Assembly (NCBI RefSeq): GCF_002142155.1
Contig: NZ_NASD01000002.1
Coordinates: forward strand, 1 to 64,000
Direction of reading: 5' to 3'
Source: Gilliamella apis
GTDB taxonomy: Bacteria; Pseudomonadota; Gammaproteobacteria; Enterobacterales; Orbaceae
DNA: 64,000 nucleotides
Part shown: positions 15,502 through 25,684 of the stretch, in pieces
Numbering within the stretch: the stretch's first letter is position 1
Layout: the number at the start of each line of letters is the position of its first letter
Notes under the pieces: model-generated
Told to the model about the DNA's origin: nothing
The model's input: only the letters and a program-made list of their open reading frames with translations
Database searches by the model: none
Translations under genes and position numbers: made by a program

Positions 15502-16944
15502 ATGCCATTATCGACTTTAGTTGTTTTACCACTTTTTATCTTAACCATTAGTTTAGCTTCGTTTTTTAAACAAAAAAAATGGCAATTATTCACCATCATT
15601 TTAATGACAGTTATTATTGTGATGGAGCTTACCTCAATTTATTTTAGTGGTGGATTTATTGATTATCAGTTTTACGTCAATCTGAACGTGAATGATATTA
15701 TTGAAGGATTATTCATCTTTAAACTGCAAGCGCTATTGGTGATTGTGGTATTTTTGGGGTTAGTGTTTATCCTCAGCAAATTAGCCAACTGGTTTCGCCA
15801 TAAATGTAAATTACACTGGCGATTACTATTAGTTGCCATTGCCGTTGCCTCAATTAGTTATCATAACGGCCCTATTAGTCGTGCTTATGAAATCTATCAA
15901 GTTACTTGCGCCCCAAAAGCAACTTTTGCCCAAGCGTTACAAAACTTAAATATGAATGATTATGTTGAAAAATCACAACTTGATAGCCAAAAAGGCAAAA
16001 ATATAATTGTATTGTCGTTAGAATCCTTCGAACAAGGATTTTTAGATTTTGCTGATATCACGCCAAATTTAAGACAACTCAAGCAACAATATACTTTCTT
16101 TGCTAATATGCCAATGAGTGCAGGTAGTACATGGACAACAGCTTCTATGTATACCTATATGACTGGTGTGCCATTTTTAATCGGAGAACATTCAACTTCA
16201 CCATTAAAAGGTGCAAATACCACTCAATTGGTTACCTTAGGTGATGTGCTAAAACAAGCCGGTTATCAAACTCGCTATGTTATGGCTGGTCCGGAATTTG
16301 CAGGAATTGGCCACACCGCCGAAGTAATAGGCATGCAAGTCGTTTCAGAAAAAAATTATGTAGGCAAATATCCAAATGCACCATTTGGATTGTATGATAA
16401 AGATATATTAGACATTGCTAAACAGCAAATACAAGAGTTGCAAAATGCCGATAAACCCTTTGCGCTATTTATCTCAACTGTCTCAACTCATGCTCCAAAC
16501 GGTTTTAATGATGAGCGCATGACATCAGTAATCAGCCCAAAACAAGATAATATGTCTTTTGTGGCCGCTTCGCTCGATTATAATTTAGGGGAATTTATTA
16601 ACCACCTGAAACAGCAAGGTATATTAGATAATACTGTATTTTACATCTTCCCTGACCATTTAATGATGGGAGCTGGCACCGAAACGGTGAAAAAGTTATC
16701 AGAAAAAGAGCGCAAACTCTATTTGTTAACCAATGCAAATGTTGATGATTTACAAAAATCACCTAATCAAAATATTTATCAAATTGATTTACCGAGATTG
16801 ATTCTAAATGGTGCACAAATTAAAACCAATGCAAAATTTTTAACCGATTACTTAAACGGTGAGAATGTTGATAAAAAACAGTTTATTGAACAACATAAAT
16901 CGAATATCGCGACATTAAACAATGCGGCACAAGTGCAAAAATGA
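15502..16944 (+). CDS. LTA synthase-like sulfatase-fold membrane enzyme
   Basis: A 480-residue protein with four or five N-terminal membrane helices (to about 130) and a periplasmic alkaline phosphatase/sulfatase-type domain. Metal-site features include VLSLESFEQG (glutamate, about residue 172), STWTTASMY (nucleophile threonine) and FPDHLMM. It belongs with LtaS/OpgB-type phosphoglycerol or phosphoethanolamine transferases; the substrate cannot be told. The ATG at 15502 is chosen over TTG 15493 because GAG sits 11 bases upstream. It runs divergently from the iron operon and overlaps the next gene by four bases. Confidence 0.85.
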   Translation: MPLSTLVVLPLFILTISLASFFKQKKWQLFTIILMTVIIVMELTSIYFSGGFIDYQFYVNLNVNDIIEGLFIFKLQALLVIVVFLGLVFILSKLANWFRHKCKLHWRLLLVAIAVASISYHNGPISRAYEIYQVTCAPKATFAQALQNLNMNDYVEKSQLDSQKGKNIIVLSLESFEQGFLDFADITPNLRQLKQQYTFFANMPMSAGSTWTTASMYTYMTGVPFLIGEHSTSPLKGANTTQLVTLGDVLKQAGYQTRYVMAGPEFAGIGHTAEVIGMQVVSEKNYVGKYPNAPFGLYDKDILDIAKQQIQELQNADKPFALFISTVSTHAPNGFNDERMTSVISPKQDNMSFVAASLDYNLGEFINHLKQQGILDNTVFYIFPDHLMMGAGTETVKKLSEKERKLYLLTNANVDDLQKSPNQNIYQIDLPRLILNGAQIKTNAKFLTDYLNGENVDKKQFIEQHKSNIATLNNAAQVQK

Positions 16945-17564
16945 GCGTCGATACCTTAATTTTAGTTATCACTATTAGCTGTTTAGGCATGATATCCCCG
17001 GGACCAGATTTTTTTCTGGTCTTAAAAAATAGCTTAAGTTACAACCGAAAAATGGCATTAATGACCTGTTTAGGGGTGATAAGCGCGATCGCCATTCATA
17101 TGAGCTATTGTGTGGCAGGTATTGCGGTATTAATCACCGCTACCCCGTGGCTATATAATGCCTTGCGTTATGCTGGCGCTGCTTATTTGCTATGGATAGG
17201 TATTAAAGCGTTATTAGCTAAAAGTAGTGCTACCACTTACATCAGCAAACAAACTCAGCCAATTAATGTCACCGCAAAGGCGGCATTTATGCAAGGGCTA
17301 TTATGTAACTTACTAAATCCGAAAGCGACACTGTTTTTTCTGGCTATATTTACCCAACTACTCAATGCAGACTCAACTTTAATGGATAAATTGCTCGTCG
17401 CATTTATTATTTGGCTTGAAGCCTTACTTTGGTGGCCATTGGTAGTATTTATCTTTCAAACCCAAATCGTCCAGCGACGTTATTTCAAACTTCAATTTAT
17501 TATTGATAAATTATTAGGTTTAATATTGATCTTACTAGGGGTTAAAGTAGCGTTAGGGTTTTAG
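16941..17564 (+). CDS. LysE/RhtC-family amino-acid exporter
   Basis: A 207-residue inner-membrane protein with six predicted helices. The family motif SPGPDFFLVLKNSL is near residue 20, and GAAYLLWIGIKAL follows near 80. The ATGA overlap with the preceding gene shows translational coupling. RhtC/RhtB-type proteins export threonine, homoserine or other amino acids; the substrate here is unknown. Confidence 0.88.
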   Translation: MSVDTLILVITISCLGMISPGPDFFLVLKNSLSYNRKMALMTCLGVISAIAIHMSYCVAGIAVLITATPWLYNALRYAGAAYLLWIGIKALLAKSSATTYISKQTQPINVTAKAAFMQGLLCNLLNPKATLFFLAIFTQLLNADSTLMDKLLVAFIIWLEALLWWPLVVFIFQTQIVQRRYFKLQFIIDKLLGLILILLGVKVALGF

Positions 17565-17699
17565 AGCATAAAAAGTGCTTTCCTCAATTTTTTCTACAAA
17601 AACCCCTTTCCGCAAAAATAAACCTATCGGGGTGAATTCGGCTACATCTTGTCTTTTATCACTCCCGTCAATCAGCTTCTTTTTTAAGCTCTAGCAAAG

Positions 17700-19160
17700 T
17701 TATTTATCTTCTTTCTTCTCATCCCCCGTGACGCAAGCTACTGCAGCAGAAGTACCTAACCCTGTAATCAAACCGTAAACAGCAGTCGCGGCGAACTGGC
17801 TGGTGCTATTGCTCGTATTTTTGCCTTCCTTATCAGTTGGGACCGGTTCACTCGACCAATAGGCATAGTGCTGTTTAGCCTCATCCTTGTATCTTTGCAT
17901 ATTACCCCACTCAGCTAAAAATCCGGCACCAATTCGTCGCGAATAATGATAACTATTTGATGGATAAACAACACTTGGACAGTATATTTCTGAACATGCT
18001 GATGCGTTAGTTAATTCTCTAAGGCGCGGAAGACGATAACCTAAACCTAAACCTAGATTAAGACACCAAGATCCCTGTCTGGAAGCTGGCGCTGTTCTAT
18101 TACCTCGGTTGACAAACCACTGTTTTAACACAAAACCATACTTCAACATGATATCATTATTGTGACTATCTTTACCTTTACCTACCAACTCAAATGTCTG
18201 AGGCAATGATGGAGCAATTATTTTCTTACCTGCCCAACCCGGATCATCTACACGCCATTGCTGCGGTGTAGCCACGGGACCATTTAAGGTGACCCGGACA
18301 ATACTAGGGTCTGAGCTATTTAAATAGGTCATAGTCGCTTTAATATCGCCGTTAGGAGAAACATCCTCCCATGTTAATTGCGTATCAATACTACCTAGCA
18401 CCAAATCAAAATATAAACCATCTGCGCCAGTAGTAGGAAAATTCAGACCGTAAGATGACGGTTTGGATGACTGAACAAGAAAACCCAAACCTGGGTCCCA
18501 CATAGAAAAAGGACCAGCACGTTCGCCGTTATATTCTAACAGAGGTCTAGCAGAGCAAATATCCGCTGTTGGCTGTGGTTTAATATAATAACTCACAGTA
18601 CTTGCGGTAAAACGACGACTTCTAGGTACGCCATAACGGGTGGATAAAATAATATCATCATCAGTTCTTAACATTACTCGATAAGGTGCTTTACAAATGG
18701 TAGGCACATCGTCACGAGTGACCGGACGGTCAAATTTATCAAGGATAGATAAATACAACTTCCCTGTAACGGTAAAATCACCATCGCCATCATCATCATT
18801 CCAATAGTTATAAGGCGTACCGATAAGGGTACTCAATGGTATGGCATTAACATTAGTTGGCACTAACATATCAATATCGGCAAAGCTCTGACCGGCAACT
18901 GGCAGTAAAATAGCATGTGATGAATTTGAGTTATTACTTGCCGGTGTTAATGTCGTACCATCAGAGAAGGATATCTTCATCAGTTCGTCTAAGTCTATCG
19001 CGCGTGTTTGACCACCATCAAAAGTTAAATAAGGGCCATTACCATGAATAACATTTGTAGTATAAGCGGTCAGCGCTTGACTATTAAATGAAAAGAATAG
19101 AGAGATAATAGGCAGTAAAGTTAAAAAAATCGACCAAGATAAAAACAATCTTAATAACAA
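17700..19160 (-). CDS. Large secreted protein, SinI-like family, second paralogue
   Basis: A 486-residue product (from TTG 19160) paralogous to 1025-2395. It shares PYLTFDGGQTR, TPYNYWNDDDGDG, SSYGLNFPTTGADGLYFDL, APSLPQTFELVG and a C-terminal WCLNLGLGLGYRLPRLREL region, then YAYWSSEPV and AVACVTG, which resemble the Lcl/DUF1566 ending (YWSS...VRCV). The N-terminus LFLSWSIFLTLLPIISLFF is a signal-like helix ending SQA. TTG 19160 lacks a Shine-Dalgarno sequence. The frame is open upstream to 19277, and an ATG with AAGGG at 19288 would join it after gain of one heptad. Probably surface-exposed or secreted; function unknown. Confidence 0.8.
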   Translation of the reverse strand: MLLRLFLSWSIFLTLLPIISLFFSFNSQALTAYTTNVIHGNGPYLTFDGGQTRAIDLDELMKISFSDGTTLTPASNNSNSSHAILLPVAGQSFADIDMLVPTNVNAIPLSTLIGTPYNYWNDDDGDGDFTVTGKLYLSILDKFDRPVTRDDVPTICKAPYRVMLRTDDDIILSTRYGVPRSRRFTASTVSYYIKPQPTADICSARPLLEYNGERAGPFSMWDPGLGFLVQSSKPSSYGLNFPTTGADGLYFDLVLGSIDTQLTWEDVSPNGDIKATMTYLNSSDPSIVRVTLNGPVATPQQWRVDDPGWAGKKIIAPSLPQTFELVGKGKDSHNNDIMLKYGFVLKQWFVNRGNRTAPASRQGSWCLNLGLGLGYRLPRLRELTNASACSEIYCPSVVYPSNSYHYSRRIGAGFLAEWGNMQRYKDEAKQHYAYWSSEPVPTDKEGKNTSNSTSQFAATAVYGLITGLGTSAAVACVTGDEKKEDK

Positions 19161-19251
19161 TTTAAGGGATTGCTGAAAAAATAAACTACACGAAAAAACG
19201 AAACTTTGCTGGCTAAAACGAGACGAATTTAAATTAAAAGTTGGGCAGGTT

Positions 19252-19272
19252 TGGTGTTTGGTGTTTGGTGTT
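19252..19272 (-). repeat. Three tandem heptanucleotides (AACACCA) upstream of the second secreted-protein gene
   Basis: The minus strand reads AACACCA three times. ATG 19288, with AAGGG eight bases upstream, opens MRYNLKHQTPNTKPAQ and stops after 19 codons. Adding one heptad shifts it into the long frame, giving MRYNLKHQTPNTKHQ.... The number of units and the phase error equal those of the other paralogue (2538-2558), although the heptad sequence differs. Confidence 0.75.
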
Positions 19273-19276
19273 TTAA

Positions 19277-19306
19277 ATTATAACGCATTTTGACATCCCT
19301 TGTCAA
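19277..19306 (-). promoter_or_regulatory. Perfect -35/-10 pair overlapping the upstream ATG of the second paralogue
   Basis: Minus strand TTGACA (19301-19306) and TATAAT (19277-19282) with an 18-bp spacer, identical in layout to 2563-2592. The candidate start ATG (19286-19288) falls between the boxes. Confidence 0.5.
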
Positions 19307-19667
19307 GTAATACCATGTTTTATTTCACTTTATTTCAGTTAGACCGACTAAATTACCACCAAATATTGCGGTTAAAATAATCTATAGAGTATAGTGCCAC
19401 AAAAAAATCTACGCAACTACATTTAATGATGTAATTGTTAAATTTTGTAAATATTATTAGAGAGTTAAATCTTTAAAACATAGTGTTAACCTTTTAAAAA
19501 CGCCATTCTTAAATATTGTCTCACTTATTTTGTTTTTTAATTCTAAAAGCTTTTTGAATATTCAATAGTTAATTGTTAGACTATCTAGCATAATCTGATT
19601 AAATATAATCATAAAATTGATTATAGATTTAATTTTTGTGTAAATTTAATTCAATAGGCAATTAAAC
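19307..19667. other. Intergenic region before kdsD with a conserved distal promoter
   Basis: At 19388-19416 (minus strand) TTGCGT-N17-TATACT matches the distal promoter candidates at 62-89 and 2668-2695. Around it, 19370-19450 is recognisably related to the CRISPR left flanks (for example TTAATGATGTAATTGTTAA next to TTTTGTAAA), but no CRISPR repeat is present. From 19460 to 19667 the sequence is AT-rich kdsD upstream DNA with no further feature. Confidence 0.5.
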
Positions 19668-20630
19668 ATGGATAAATTGTTACAATATGGTCGAGAACTT
19701 CTTGAACTTGAACTTCACGAAGCACAAAAGTTACCCGCCCGACTTGGTAAAGACTTTATTAAGGCTTGTCAATTCATCTTGTCCACCAAGGGAAAAGTTG
19801 TCGTGTCAGGTATTGGTAAATCAGGACATATTGGAAAAAAAATCGCCGCTTCATTAGCTAGTACTGGTAGTCCAGCTTTTTTTATGCATCCCTCAGAAGC
19901 GCTACACGGTGACTTAGGCATGGTAACCGAAAACGATGTAGTAATTTTGATCTCTTATTCTGGTCGGGCAAAGGAGTTTCAATTTATTTTACCAATCCTT
20001 GCTGCTATGAATATTCCGGTTATCGCTATTACTGGTGGACTTGATTCGCCACTTGCGACAGCAGCCCAAGCAGTATTAGACATTTCAATTGAAAAAGAAG
20101 CTTGCCCAATGGGACTAGCACCAACATCAAGTTCAACTAATACATTATTAATGGGTGATGCATTGGCTATTGCCGTTATGCGAGCTCGTGGTTTTAAAGA
20201 AGAGGATTTTGCTCGTTCACATCCTGCTGGTAGTCTAGGAGCTAAATTGTTAAATCACGTAAAAGATATTATGCGAAAAGGAGATTTAATTCCTAAAGTT
20301 TCACAATCAGCAACGGTACTCGATGCGATGTTAGAATTAAGTCGAACTGGTGTAGGGTTAGTTGCAATATGTCAAGATGATAATAAAATTGTTGGTGTTT
20401 TTACTGATGGAGATTTGCGTCGATTACTATTAAAACATGGTACACTACAAGACAATATTATTGAAGTAATGACCAGTCCAGGACATCAAATACCGGAAAA
20501 TTGGAAAGCGGTCGAAGCCTTAAAAACTTTTAATGATCATAATATTACAGCTGCGCCAGTAGTGAATAATCAAGGTGAATTAGTTGGAGCACTTAATATT
20601 CATGACCTACATCAAGCGGGGATAAGTTAA
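19668..20630 (+). CDS. kdsD: D-arabinose 5-phosphate isomerase
   Basis: A 320-residue protein converting ribulose 5-phosphate to arabinose 5-phosphate for Kdo, the inner-core sugar of LPS. An N-terminal SIS domain (about 35-170) contains VVSGIGKSGHIGKKIAASLA and HPSEALHGDLG, then FARSHPAGSLGAKLL. Two CBS domains follow (about 205-320; IMRKGDLIP, GVFTDGDLRR). In E. coli kdsD lies in the yrb/lpt cluster; here it stands alone with a long AT-rich upstream region. GutQ/KpsF paralogues share this layout, so the symbol rests on this being a general housekeeping copy. Confidence 0.9.
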   Translation: MDKLLQYGRELLELELHEAQKLPARLGKDFIKACQFILSTKGKVVVSGIGKSGHIGKKIAASLASTGSPAFFMHPSEALHGDLGMVTENDVVILISYSGRAKEFQFILPILAAMNIPVIAITGGLDSPLATAAQAVLDISIEKEACPMGLAPTSSSTNTLLMGDALAIAVMRARGFKEEDFARSHPAGSLGAKLLNHVKDIMRKGDLIPKVSQSATVLDAMLELSRTGVGLVAICQDDNKIVGVFTDGDLRRLLLKHGTLQDNIIEVMTSPGHQIPENWKAVEALKTFNDHNITAAPVVNNQGELVGALNIHDLHQAGIS

Positions 20631-20814
20631 CTGATTAATAAATACCTGTTGCAAAATAGGGCTATCTATTGAGATAATTACCGACCTAAATTTTTGTCGT
20701 TAGACGGAGATCCAAGAAAGTTACACAATTCAAAGATAAAATGATGATAAAAATCATAGCAAATTGATATTGTGTTGTAAATTTTAACCAAAATTAATAG
20801 ATGATGAAACTACA

Positions 20815-21336
20815 ATGGCAGAAAAGCGAAATATCTTTCTAATTGGCCCAATGGGGGCAGGAAAAAGCACAATAGGCCGACAAATTGCACAGCAGTTAGG
20901 CATGGAATTTTTTGACTCTGATCAAGAGATCGAAAAACGTACAGGTGCTGATATTGCATGGATCTTTGACTTAGAAGGTGAAGACGGATTCCGAGCCAGA
21001 GAAGAGAAAGTCATTAATGAATTGACTGAAAAACAAGGTGTAGTACTTGCTACCGGTGGTGGTTCAGTACTATCGAAAGAGACACGTAATCGATTATCAG
21101 CACGTGGTATTGTCGTTTATTTAGAAACGACTATTGAAAAACAAATGGCAAGAACACAAAAGGATAAACGTCGTCCTTTATTACAAGGTGGCAATACCCC
21201 TCGCGAACTTTATGAAGAATTAGCTCAGGAACGAGATCCTCTTTATGAAGAAATTGCTGACATCACAATTAAAACCGATGAGCAAAGTGCCAAAGGTGTT
21301 GCTGGGTATATCATTGATAAAATTGAACAAATTTAA
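20815..21336 (+). CDS. aroK: Shikimate kinase I
   Basis: A 173-residue P-loop kinase that phosphorylates shikimate. It has Walker [12 protein letters not shown] (about 11-21), [11 protein letters not shown] with the shikimate/Mg aspartate, GFRAREE, the ATGGGSV loop and the RRPLL lid. Length equals E. coli AroK. It is the first gene of the dam cluster, but aroB, which usually follows, is missing: damX begins 66 bp after its stop. Confidence 0.95.
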   Translation: MAEKRNIFLIGPMGAGKSTIGRQIAQQLGMEFFDSDQEIEKRTGADIAWIFDLEGEDGFRAREEKVINELTEKQGVVLATGGGSVLSKETRNRLSARGIVVYLETTIEKQMARTQKDKRRPLLQGGNTPRELYEELAQERDPLYEEIADITIKTDEQSAKGVAGYIIDKIEQI

Positions 21337-21402
21337 ATCATTGATTCATAAACCATGGTTGGTTATAAGGCATTAGACCTGTTAATAGGTTAAGGAGTTA
21401 AT

Positions 21403-22263
21403 ATGCGTGTAGATAAAGATGATCGTTATATACCAGAACAATCCAATAAGCCGTCTACGCCCTCATTTAATATTACCAATTTTTTTCAGCATTATTCGAA
21501 AAAGAAATTGATAATTATGGGGTTAACTGTTGTTATTATTGTCTTATTAGTTAGCACAATGTTATTTCGTTCGTCAAAACCAAAAACACCTACACAACTA
21601 ACTCCTCCTGAAGTTAGCGGTGTTTCAACGCAAGAACCTGAGCCAACCATAACAACACAATCCAATGACGTTGCAACGGCTACAGCTCAAGGTCAAGCAT
21701 CTGATACGGTACCATCGCCTATGGCGCCAGCACCAATTACCAATGTTAATGAACAACAAAATAGTAGCGAATTAACTGGTAGTAACGGTAGTGATGCAAA
21801 CACTCAGAGTTCACCAGAGAGTAAACCTGAGTCACAAGTTGACCATAATACTCATCAGGGTAATAATTCATCGCATAATAATGTGGATAATAATAGACTA
21901 AACTCGCCGAACCAAGTTGAATCTAAAGTCAATAAACCTGATACTGAATCAACTAGTGGTTCTAAAGTAAATACTAAACCGACTAAAATTGACAAAATAA
22001 AGAGTAATCAGTTTTCAATTCAACTGAGTGCTTCAACCTCGCTTGAAGGTTTAAAAAAATTGGTAAAAAAACATAATATAACCAATTACCAAATTTATGA
22101 AACTAAACGAAATAATGTCAAATGGTTTATTTTAGTTAATGGTACATATAATTCTGCTGATGAAGCCAGAAAAGCAATCAAGTCTTTACCAGATGCACTA
22201 AAAAAAGATAAACCTTGGGTTAAATCTGGCGCAACTATTAATAAAGAAAAATCGGCAAAATAG
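21403..22263 (+). CDS. damX: DamX-like SPOR-domain cell division protein
   Basis: A 286-residue bitopic membrane protein. A cytoplasmic head is followed by a membrane helix near 35-52 (KLIIMGLTVVIIVLLV), a long Ser/Gln/Asn/Pro-rich periplasmic linker (about 60-200), and a SPOR domain (about 204-283; FSIQLSASTSLEGLKKL, KWFILVNGTYNSADEA). SPOR domains bind denuded septal peptidoglycan. It is much shorter than E. coli DamX (about 428), mostly in the linker. Synteny with aroK and dam supports the name. AAGGAG precedes its ATG. Confidence 0.88.
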   Translation: MRVDKDDRYIPEQSNKPSTPSFNITNFFQHYSKKKLIIMGLTVVIIVLLVSTMLFRSSKPKTPTQLTPPEVSGVSTQEPEPTITTQSNDVATATAQGQASDTVPSPMAPAPITNVNEQQNSSELTGSNGSDANTQSSPESKPESQVDHNTHQGNNSSHNNVDNNRLNSPNQVESKVNKPDTESTSGSKVNTKPTKIDKIKSNQFSIQLSASTSLEGLKKLVKKHNITNYQIYETKRNNVKWFILVNGTYNSADEARKAIKSLPDALKKDKPWVKSGATINKEKSAK

Positions 22264-22312
22264 TAAGGGATATTGTTCATATATCCTACCAATGACAAAA
22301 TAGGAGTTTCCG

Positions 22313-23134
22313 TTGAAGAAGCGACGAGCCTTTTTAAAGTGGGCTGGAGGAAAATATGAGCTTGTAGACACTATAAAACAGTATCTACCGGAAGGTGAAC
22401 AACTCATTGAGCCCTTTGTAGGTGCTGGTTCCGTTTTTTTAAATACTAACTTCAAAAGTTATATTTTAGCTGATATCAATCATGATCTAATTGCACTATT
22501 TAAGCTATTACAATCCAATCCGGAGCTGTTTATTAATGATCTTAAATTACTATTTAATGATCAAAATAATCAGGCTGAAGCATTTTATCAACTACGTGAT
22601 GTGTTTAATTATAGCAAAGATCAATATTTACGATCGCTTTTATTTGTCTATTTAAATCGTCACTGTTACAACGGCTTATGTCGTTATAATAATAGTGGTT
22701 TATTTAATGTCCCATTTGGCCGTTACAAGACTATTTATTTCCCGGAAAGGGAACTCTATTTCTTTGCCAAAAAAGCGCAAAATGCTGAGTTTGTCTGTAC
22801 GCCTTATCATAAAGCGATGAAAATGGCGAAACGTAACTCCGTTATTTATTGTGATCCACCTTATCTATCACCTAATGAAACAGCAGGTTTTACCGCCTAC
22901 TATTCTAATAACTTTGGGTTTGACGAACATCAAAGGTTGTCACAATTAGCTGAGCAAATTGCCTATAAAAAAGAGATTCCAGTTCTGGTATCAAATCATG
23001 ATACTCACTATACCAGAACGTTATATAGTAAAGCGCGCCATCTTTACCGAGCAGAAATGCGGCGCTCAATTAGTTGCGCTGGCGAAGGACGCAAAAAAAT
23101 TGATGAAATATTGGCCTTATACCAAAAATCTTAA
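22313..23134 (+). CDS. dam: DNA adenine methyltransferase (GATC), TTG start
   Basis: A 273-residue class-alpha adenine methylase that methylates GATC for mismatch repair and replication timing. Motif I FLKWAGGKYEL is at the start, PFVGAGSVF follows, DPPY is at 181-184 and VLVSNHDT lies further on. It starts with TTG; AGGAG at 22302-22306 is six bases upstream and no upstream ATG in frame fits, so the TTG is well supported. Its place between damX and rpe is conserved. Confidence 0.96.
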   Translation: MKKRRAFLKWAGGKYELVDTIKQYLPEGEQLIEPFVGAGSVFLNTNFKSYILADINHDLIALFKLLQSNPELFINDLKLLFNDQNNQAEAFYQLRDVFNYSKDQYLRSLLFVYLNRHCYNGLCRYNNSGLFNVPFGRYKTIYFPERELYFFAKKAQNAEFVCTPYHKAMKMAKRNSVIYCDPPYLSPNETAGFTAYYSNNFGFDEHQRLSQLAEQIAYKKEIPVLVSNHDTHYTRTLYSKARHLYRAEMRRSISCAGEGRKKIDEILALYQKS

Positions 23135-23175
23135 GCTATTTTTAAGTATAAGGTGTTTATGAGTAGAGGTATGTT

Positions 23176-23853
23176 ATGAATGAATTTATTATTGCACCAT
23201 CAATACTATCCGCCGATTTCGCTCGTCTTGGTGAAGATACCCAAAAAGTATTAGATGCAGGAGCGGATGTTGTCCATTTCGATGTGATGGATAATCATTT
23301 TGTTCCCAATTTAACAATGGGTAGTATGTTTTGTAAGGCACTGCGAGACTATGGAATTAGTGCTCCAATTGATGTCCATCTAATGGTTTCTCCAGTTGAA
23401 GAGCTAATTACCTCTTTTGCCAAATCTGGAGCAACAAACATATCTATTCATCCGGAAGCGACAATTCATTTAGATCGTTCATTACAATTAATTAAAGATC
23501 ATGGTTGCAGTGCCGGTATTGTGCTTAATCCAGCAACACCACTTGACCATTTAGACTATGTGATGGATAAAGTTGATATTATTTTATTGATGGGTGTTAA
23601 CCCAGGTTTTGGTGGTCAATCATTCATCCCAGCAACGCTTAAAAAATTGCGGCAAGTTAAACAACGCATTATTGATTCTGGTAGAAATATTCGCCTAGAA
23701 ATTGATGGCGGTGTAAAAGTAGATAATATAGCTGAAATTGCCAAGGCAGGAGCCGATATGTTTGTTGCTGGCTCAGCCATATTTGGTCAACCTAACTATA
23801 AAACGGTAATTGATACAATGCGTAAAGAGTTAGCAGGAGTAAAACATGGCTAA
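23176..23853 (+). CDS. rpe: Ribulose-phosphate 3-epimerase
   Basis: A 225-residue TIM-barrel enzyme interconverting ribulose 5-phosphate and xylulose 5-phosphate. Metal and catalytic motifs are present: [44 protein letters not shown] and LEIDGGV. Normal length. It overlaps gph by 8 bp, so the two are translationally coupled. Confidence 0.97.
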   Translation: MNEFIIAPSILSADFARLGEDTQKVLDAGADVVHFDVMDNHFVPNLTMGSMFCKALRDYGISAPIDVHLMVSPVEELITSFAKSGATNISIHPEATIHLDRSLQLIKDHGCSAGIVLNPATPLDHLDYVMDKVDIILLMGVNPGFGGQSFIPATLKKLRQVKQRIIDSGRNIRLEIDGGVKVDNIAEIAKAGADMFVAGSAIFGQPNYKTVIDTMRKELAGVKHG

Positions 23854-24541
23854 ATTAGATGATATTCAAGCTATTGCTTTTGATTTAGATGGAACATTAG
23901 TAGATAGCGTACCTGGACTTGCTTTAGCAACCCAGAAAATGTTGGCAGATTTAAATTTACCAACAGTTACCAATGAACAAGTTAAAAACTGGGTAGGTAA
24001 TGGTATTGATGTGATGCTTGAACGCGTTTTCAAAGCCATTGATATTAATCCGTCAAAAGAATATTTTGCTGAAGCTAAACAAATATTTAGTCAGCATTAT
24101 GATAAGGTTATGGATGAACAGACAACACTGTTTCCTCATGTAAAACAGACCTTAAAAACTCTTTATGAAAATCATTATCCTTTAGCACTTGTAACTAATA
24201 AACCGGCACAATTTTTACCGGGATTACTAAGCTCATTAGGTATCAAAGAGTATTTTTCATTAGTACTCGGCGGCGGTGATGTAATTAAATTAAAACCACA
24301 CCCTGCTCCGCTTTATCAAGTCATGGCAACATTTGGATTATACAATGATCAGTTATTATTTGTTGGTGATTCGAAAAATGACATTACCGCAGCCAAAAAT
24401 GCTAATTGCCCTACTGTTGCGTTAAGTTATGGTTATAATTATGGCGAATCAATTGCAACAAGTGAACCCGATTTTTTATTTGATGATTTTCAAGATATAT
24501 TAACCCTATTACCTCAGCCAAAAGCTGAAGCAAAAAAATAA
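23846..24541 (+). CDS. gph: Phosphoglycolate phosphatase
   Basis: A 231-residue HAD hydrolase. Motif I is [15 protein letters not shown] with the nucleophile Asp, motif [10 protein letters not shown], and motif [17 protein letters not shown]. It removes 2-phosphoglycolate, a product of oxidative DNA end repair. It overlaps rpe and precedes trpS as in E. coli. Confidence 0.95.
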   Translation: MAKLDDIQAIAFDLDGTLVDSVPGLALATQKMLADLNLPTVTNEQVKNWVGNGIDVMLERVFKAIDINPSKEYFAEAKQIFSQHYDKVMDEQTTLFPHVKQTLKTLYENHYPLALVTNKPAQFLPGLLSSLGIKEYFSLVLGGGDVIKLKPHPAPLYQVMATFGLYNDQLLFVGDSKNDITAAKNANCPTVALSYGYNYGESIATSEPDFLFDDFQDILTLLPQPKAEAKK

Positions 24542-24564
24542 TAAGTTTAAATTAGGAATAAATT

Positions 24565-25560
24565 ATGAGTAAACCAATTGTATTTAGTGGCGCTCAGCCA
24601 TCAGGAGAACTAACATTAGGCAACTATTTAGGTGCTTTAAAGAATTGGGTGTCTTTGCAAAATGAATATGATTGCGTTTATTGTATCGTCAATCAACATG
24701 CGATCACGGTACGCCAAGATCCTAATAAGTTACGTAAAGCAACACTTGATACATTAGCACTTTATCTAGCCTGTGGTATTGATCCACAAAAAAGTACTAT
24801 TTTTGTGCAATCCCATGTGCCTGCACATGCTGAATTAGGTTGGGCATTAAACTGTTATACCTATTTTGGTGAATTGAGCCGTATGACACAATTTAAAGAT
24901 AAATCTTCTCGTCATTCAGAAAATATAAATGCCGGGCTTTTTGATTATCCAGTGTTAATGGCTGCCGATATTTTGTTATATCAAGCTAATTTAGTTCCCG
25001 TTGGTGATGACCAAAAACAACATCTTGAACTTTCTCGCGATATTGCTATGCGTTTTAATGCCCTTTATGGCGATATCTTCACTGTTCCTGAACCATTTAT
25101 TGCTAAAGTTGGCGCTCGGGTTATGTCGTTACAAGATCCTAGCAAAAAAATGTCTAAATCAGATGAAAATCGTAATAATGTTATTGGGTTACTTGAAAAT
25201 CCAAAAGATGTCGAGAAGAAAATTAAACGGGCAATGACCGATTCTGATGAACCACCAGTCGTACGTTATGATTTAAAAAATAAAACGGGGGTATCAAATC
25301 TGTTAGATATCTTAACCGGTATTACGGGTAAACCTATTGCTGAACTTGAGAAAGAATTTGAAGGTAAAATGTATGGTCATCTAAAAACCGAGGTCGCAAA
25401 TCAAGTTATTGATATGTTAACTGGTTTACAAGCAAAGTATCATCAGTATCGTGATGATGAAAATTATCTTCTGACAATTATGCAAGAAGGTGCACAAAAA
25501 GCTCGAGCAAAAGCAGAGCCAACGTTGAAAAAAGTTTATGACGCAATCGGTTTTGTATAA
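24565..25560 (+). CDS. trpS: Tryptophanyl-tRNA synthetase
   Basis: A 331-residue class I synthetase. The HIGH-equivalent TLGNYLGAL follows SGAQPSGEL at the N-terminus, and KMSKS is at 195-199. [13 protein letters not shown] (tRNA/Trp site) is present. Length is normal. Last gene of the dam cluster; no clear terminator hairpin was found in the 124-bp gap before trkA. Confidence 0.97.
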   Translation: MSKPIVFSGAQPSGELTLGNYLGALKNWVSLQNEYDCVYCIVNQHAITVRQDPNKLRKATLDTLALYLACGIDPQKSTIFVQSHVPAHAELGWALNCYTYFGELSRMTQFKDKSSRHSENINAGLFDYPVLMAADILLYQANLVPVGDDQKQHLELSRDIAMRFNALYGDIFTVPEPFIAKVGARVMSLQDPSKKMSKSDENRNNVIGLLENPKDVEKKIKRAMTDSDEPPVVRYDLKNKTGVSNLLDILTGITGKPIAELEKEFEGKMYGHLKTEVANQVIDMLTGLQAKYHQYRDDENYLLTIMQEGAQKARAKAEPTLKKVYDAIGFV

Positions 25561-25684
25561 TTAACCGTAAAACTAGATTGCAATTAACGCTAAACAATAT
25601 CAATTGGCTTTAATGACTAAACGCACTATCGTTTTTATTAACGAAAGATGCTATTAAAGCCTTTTTGATTATCATAGGTTAGTT

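Noticed and set aside
17580-17640. Possible terminator or repeat fragment (ACCCC...GGGGT)
   Set aside because: Only a five-base stem with a long loop and weak similarity to the GC-rich element; not enough to annotate.
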